DNA of 15,091 nt, from positions 1-15,091 of the forward strand of contig CAZTRF010000024.1 in the NCBI GenBank assembly GCA_964616495.1. Direction: 5' to 3'. How positions within the stretch are numbered: position 1 is the stretch's first letter; each line of letters begins with the position of its first letter. The notes under the pieces are model-generated. The model ran no database searches. It saw nothing but the letters and a program-made list of their open reading frames with translations, and was not told the DNA's origin. Positions 14,054 through 15,091 of this stretch are shown here, piece by piece. The DNA comes from DAOSVX01 sp964616495. Its GTDB lineage: Bacteria; Bacillota_I; Bacilli_A; RF39; UBA660. A program made the position numbers and the translations under genes.

Positions 14054-15091
14054 TTACCATCTTCCGCAACTTAAGCTAAATTTTGTACATACTTCTTCAG
14101 TTAACGTTATTAATTTTTCATCACCACGACCACCACTAATTGCAAGAGCATAACTATTAACTTTTATTTTATTTATTATATCATGGACTTCTTTTAGTGA
14201 AATAATTTCAGTTAATACATGACATTCATATGTACCAGAGGTTTTATAATTACCGGAATTCCCTTTATTCAATGTGCATACATAGCCTTTACCTTTAACG
14301 GTAGTTTTTAAATTAGGAATAGTATTTTGACAATACGTGTCATAATCTTGTCCTTCAGGTAAAGTTATTTCTCCTGGATACTTACCAACGCATTCAGCAT
14401 TATGTGGGTAAATATAGGTTTGATCTTCTGAAAATCTATCAGTTAAAGATACTCCATTATTTAAATTATAGTCATATTTAATTTCTTCCCATTCTGCAAC
14501 CAAAGTAATATTTTTAGTAACTATACTAGTAAAATTATATTTTACTCCATCTAATTTCCAATTTAAAAAATTATAACCACTCCTAGTTGGAGTCTTTGGT
14601 TTAGATATTTTTTCTCCTGAGTTTACTGTAACTGAAGATATTTTACTTCCTCCATTAGAATTAAATGTAACCGTATATGTGACTGGTACTTCAGCTTCTG
14701 GCTCTTCAGGTTCTTCAATCACAGGATCGGTAACAGGATCAATAGGTGGATTTTTGATAATCTCTTCTGTAGTCTTTTCAATTTCTTTTTGTTCTGTCTC
14801 AGTTATTGTAACTTCTGTTGGTTTAATTCCGTTATTTTTTAATTCTGTAATAACTTTAGTATATATTTCATCTTTTTCATTATCAAATACATATACTTTC
14901 AATTCATTATCAACTAAATAGCCATTATTCTTTGCTGTTTCTACAACTAATTTAGTTGCCTCTTCCACATTTTTCCCTTTTAATAAATCTTCCGCAAATA
15001 TTTTAGCATCATCATTTAATGGATAAACATTTACAACATTTCCTAAAAATTCATCTAGTTGATCTGTCGCAACTAAATAGTCAAATAAAGT
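14054..15091 (-). CDS. RsgI-like surface protein with InlB B-repeat, 5' end outside the window
   Basis: The frame is open from the right edge (15091) to TAA at 14054, giving 345 visible residues with no ATG in the first 41, so the gene starts outside the window. A GTG at 14968 is internal and lacks a ribosome binding site. Visible residues about 14-105 (VVNVYPLNDDAKIFAEDLLKG, NVEEATKLVVETAKNNGYL) resemble the extracellular region that follows the membrane segment in RsgI-type anti-sigma factors. Then come an acidic proline-rich linker (about 111-137), an InlB B-repeat/Listeria-Bacteroides-type repeat (about 138-201, VTFNSNGGS, PTRSGYNFLNWKLDG, NITLVAEW), and an unknown tail with six cysteines (234, 254, 272, 290, 335, 342) that could form three disulfides. 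The missing N-terminus should show whether a sigma-binding domain and membrane anchor exist. Confidence 0.72.
   Translation of the reverse strand, partial: TLFDYLVATDQLDEFLGNVVNVYPLNDDAKIFAEDLLKGKNVEEATKLVVETAKNNGYLVDNELKVYVFDNEKDEIYTKVITELKNNGIKPTEVTITETEQKEIEKTTEEIIKNPPIDPVTDPVIEEPEEPEAEVPVTYTVTFNSNGGSKISSVTVNSGEKISKPKTPTRSGYNFLNWKLDGVKYNFTSIVTKNITLVAEWEEIKYDYNLNNGVSLTDRFSEDQTYIYPHNAECVGKYPGEITLPEGQDYDTYCQNTIPNLKTTVKGKGYVCTLNKGNSGNYKTSGTYECHVLTEIISLKEVHDIINKIKVNSYALAISGGRGDEKLITLTEEVCTKFSLSCGRW

Noticed and set aside
14679..14921. Plus-strand open frame with a Ser/Gly/Thr-rich product opposite the RsgI-like gene
   Set aside because: It is the complement of the acidic proline-rich linker codons, has no ribosome binding site, and opposes a gene with recognisable domains.
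14054..14968. Complete 304-aa protein starting at the GTG at 14968
   Set aside because: The frame stays open through to the right edge at 15091, the added residues continue the RsgI-like region, and there is no ribosome binding site before the GTG.

Overview
The window is a gene-dense, very AT-rich stretch of a low-GC Gram-positive (Firmicutes-type) chromosome. Every supported gene reads on the minus strand, so transcription runs from high to low coordinates. TGA serves as a stop codon (murG, murB and the 324-aa gene end in TGA) and tryptophan is TGG, so the standard bacterial code applies rather than the Mycoplasma code. Base composition, compact operons, and a murG-murB-divIB cluster without neighbouring ftsA/ftsZ suggest a Mollicutes-related or Erysipelotrichia/RF39-like member of the Bacilli. 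That placement is inference and cannot be settled from the sequence alone.

Layout in transcription order, right to left. (1) 15091-14054 is the 3' part of a surface protein whose visible N-terminal part resembles the extracellular region of RsgI-like anti-sigma factors. It is followed by an acidic proline linker, an InlB B-type repeat and a six-cysteine tail, and ends at a strong terminator. (2) 13919-12591 encodes a probable lipoprotein with a BIG2-like Ig domain and a C-terminal NlpC/P60 peptidase. (3) 12536-12123 is the mechanosensitive channel gene mscL with its own promoter and terminator. (4) 12030-7865 is a drug-efflux-type operon: a TetR regulator followed by two half-size ABC exporters forming an asymmetric heterodimer. 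Its promoter is a perfect consensus (TTGACA, 17 bp, TATAAT) whose spacer holds a perfect palindrome, probably the TetR operator. (5) 7812-6286 is a two-gene unit of a short HTH-WYL regulator and a divergent Ppx/GppA-like protein with altered active-site motifs. (6) 6220-5963 is a small acidic protein of unknown function with a good promoter of its own. (7) 5865-1599 is a five-gene operon, murG-murB-divIB-queH-unknown, joining peptidoglycan precursor synthesis, cell division and tRNA queuosine maturation, and ending at a terminator at the last stop codon. (8) 1523 to the left edge is a tyrosine recombinase (Xer type), thymidine kinase, and the start of another gene cut by the window edge.

The operons are tightly packed: 1-14 bp overlaps or gaps of a few bases inside them, and compact hairpin terminators that begin at or within the stop codon between them. 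No rRNA, tRNA, CRISPR array, insertion sequence or prophage was seen, and no intergenic gap exceeds about 135 bp. I did not find a clearly new system. The best candidates for unexplored biology are the WYL/Ppx-like pair, the 324-aa protein coupled to queH, the 85-aa acidic protein, and the two surface proteins at the right end.
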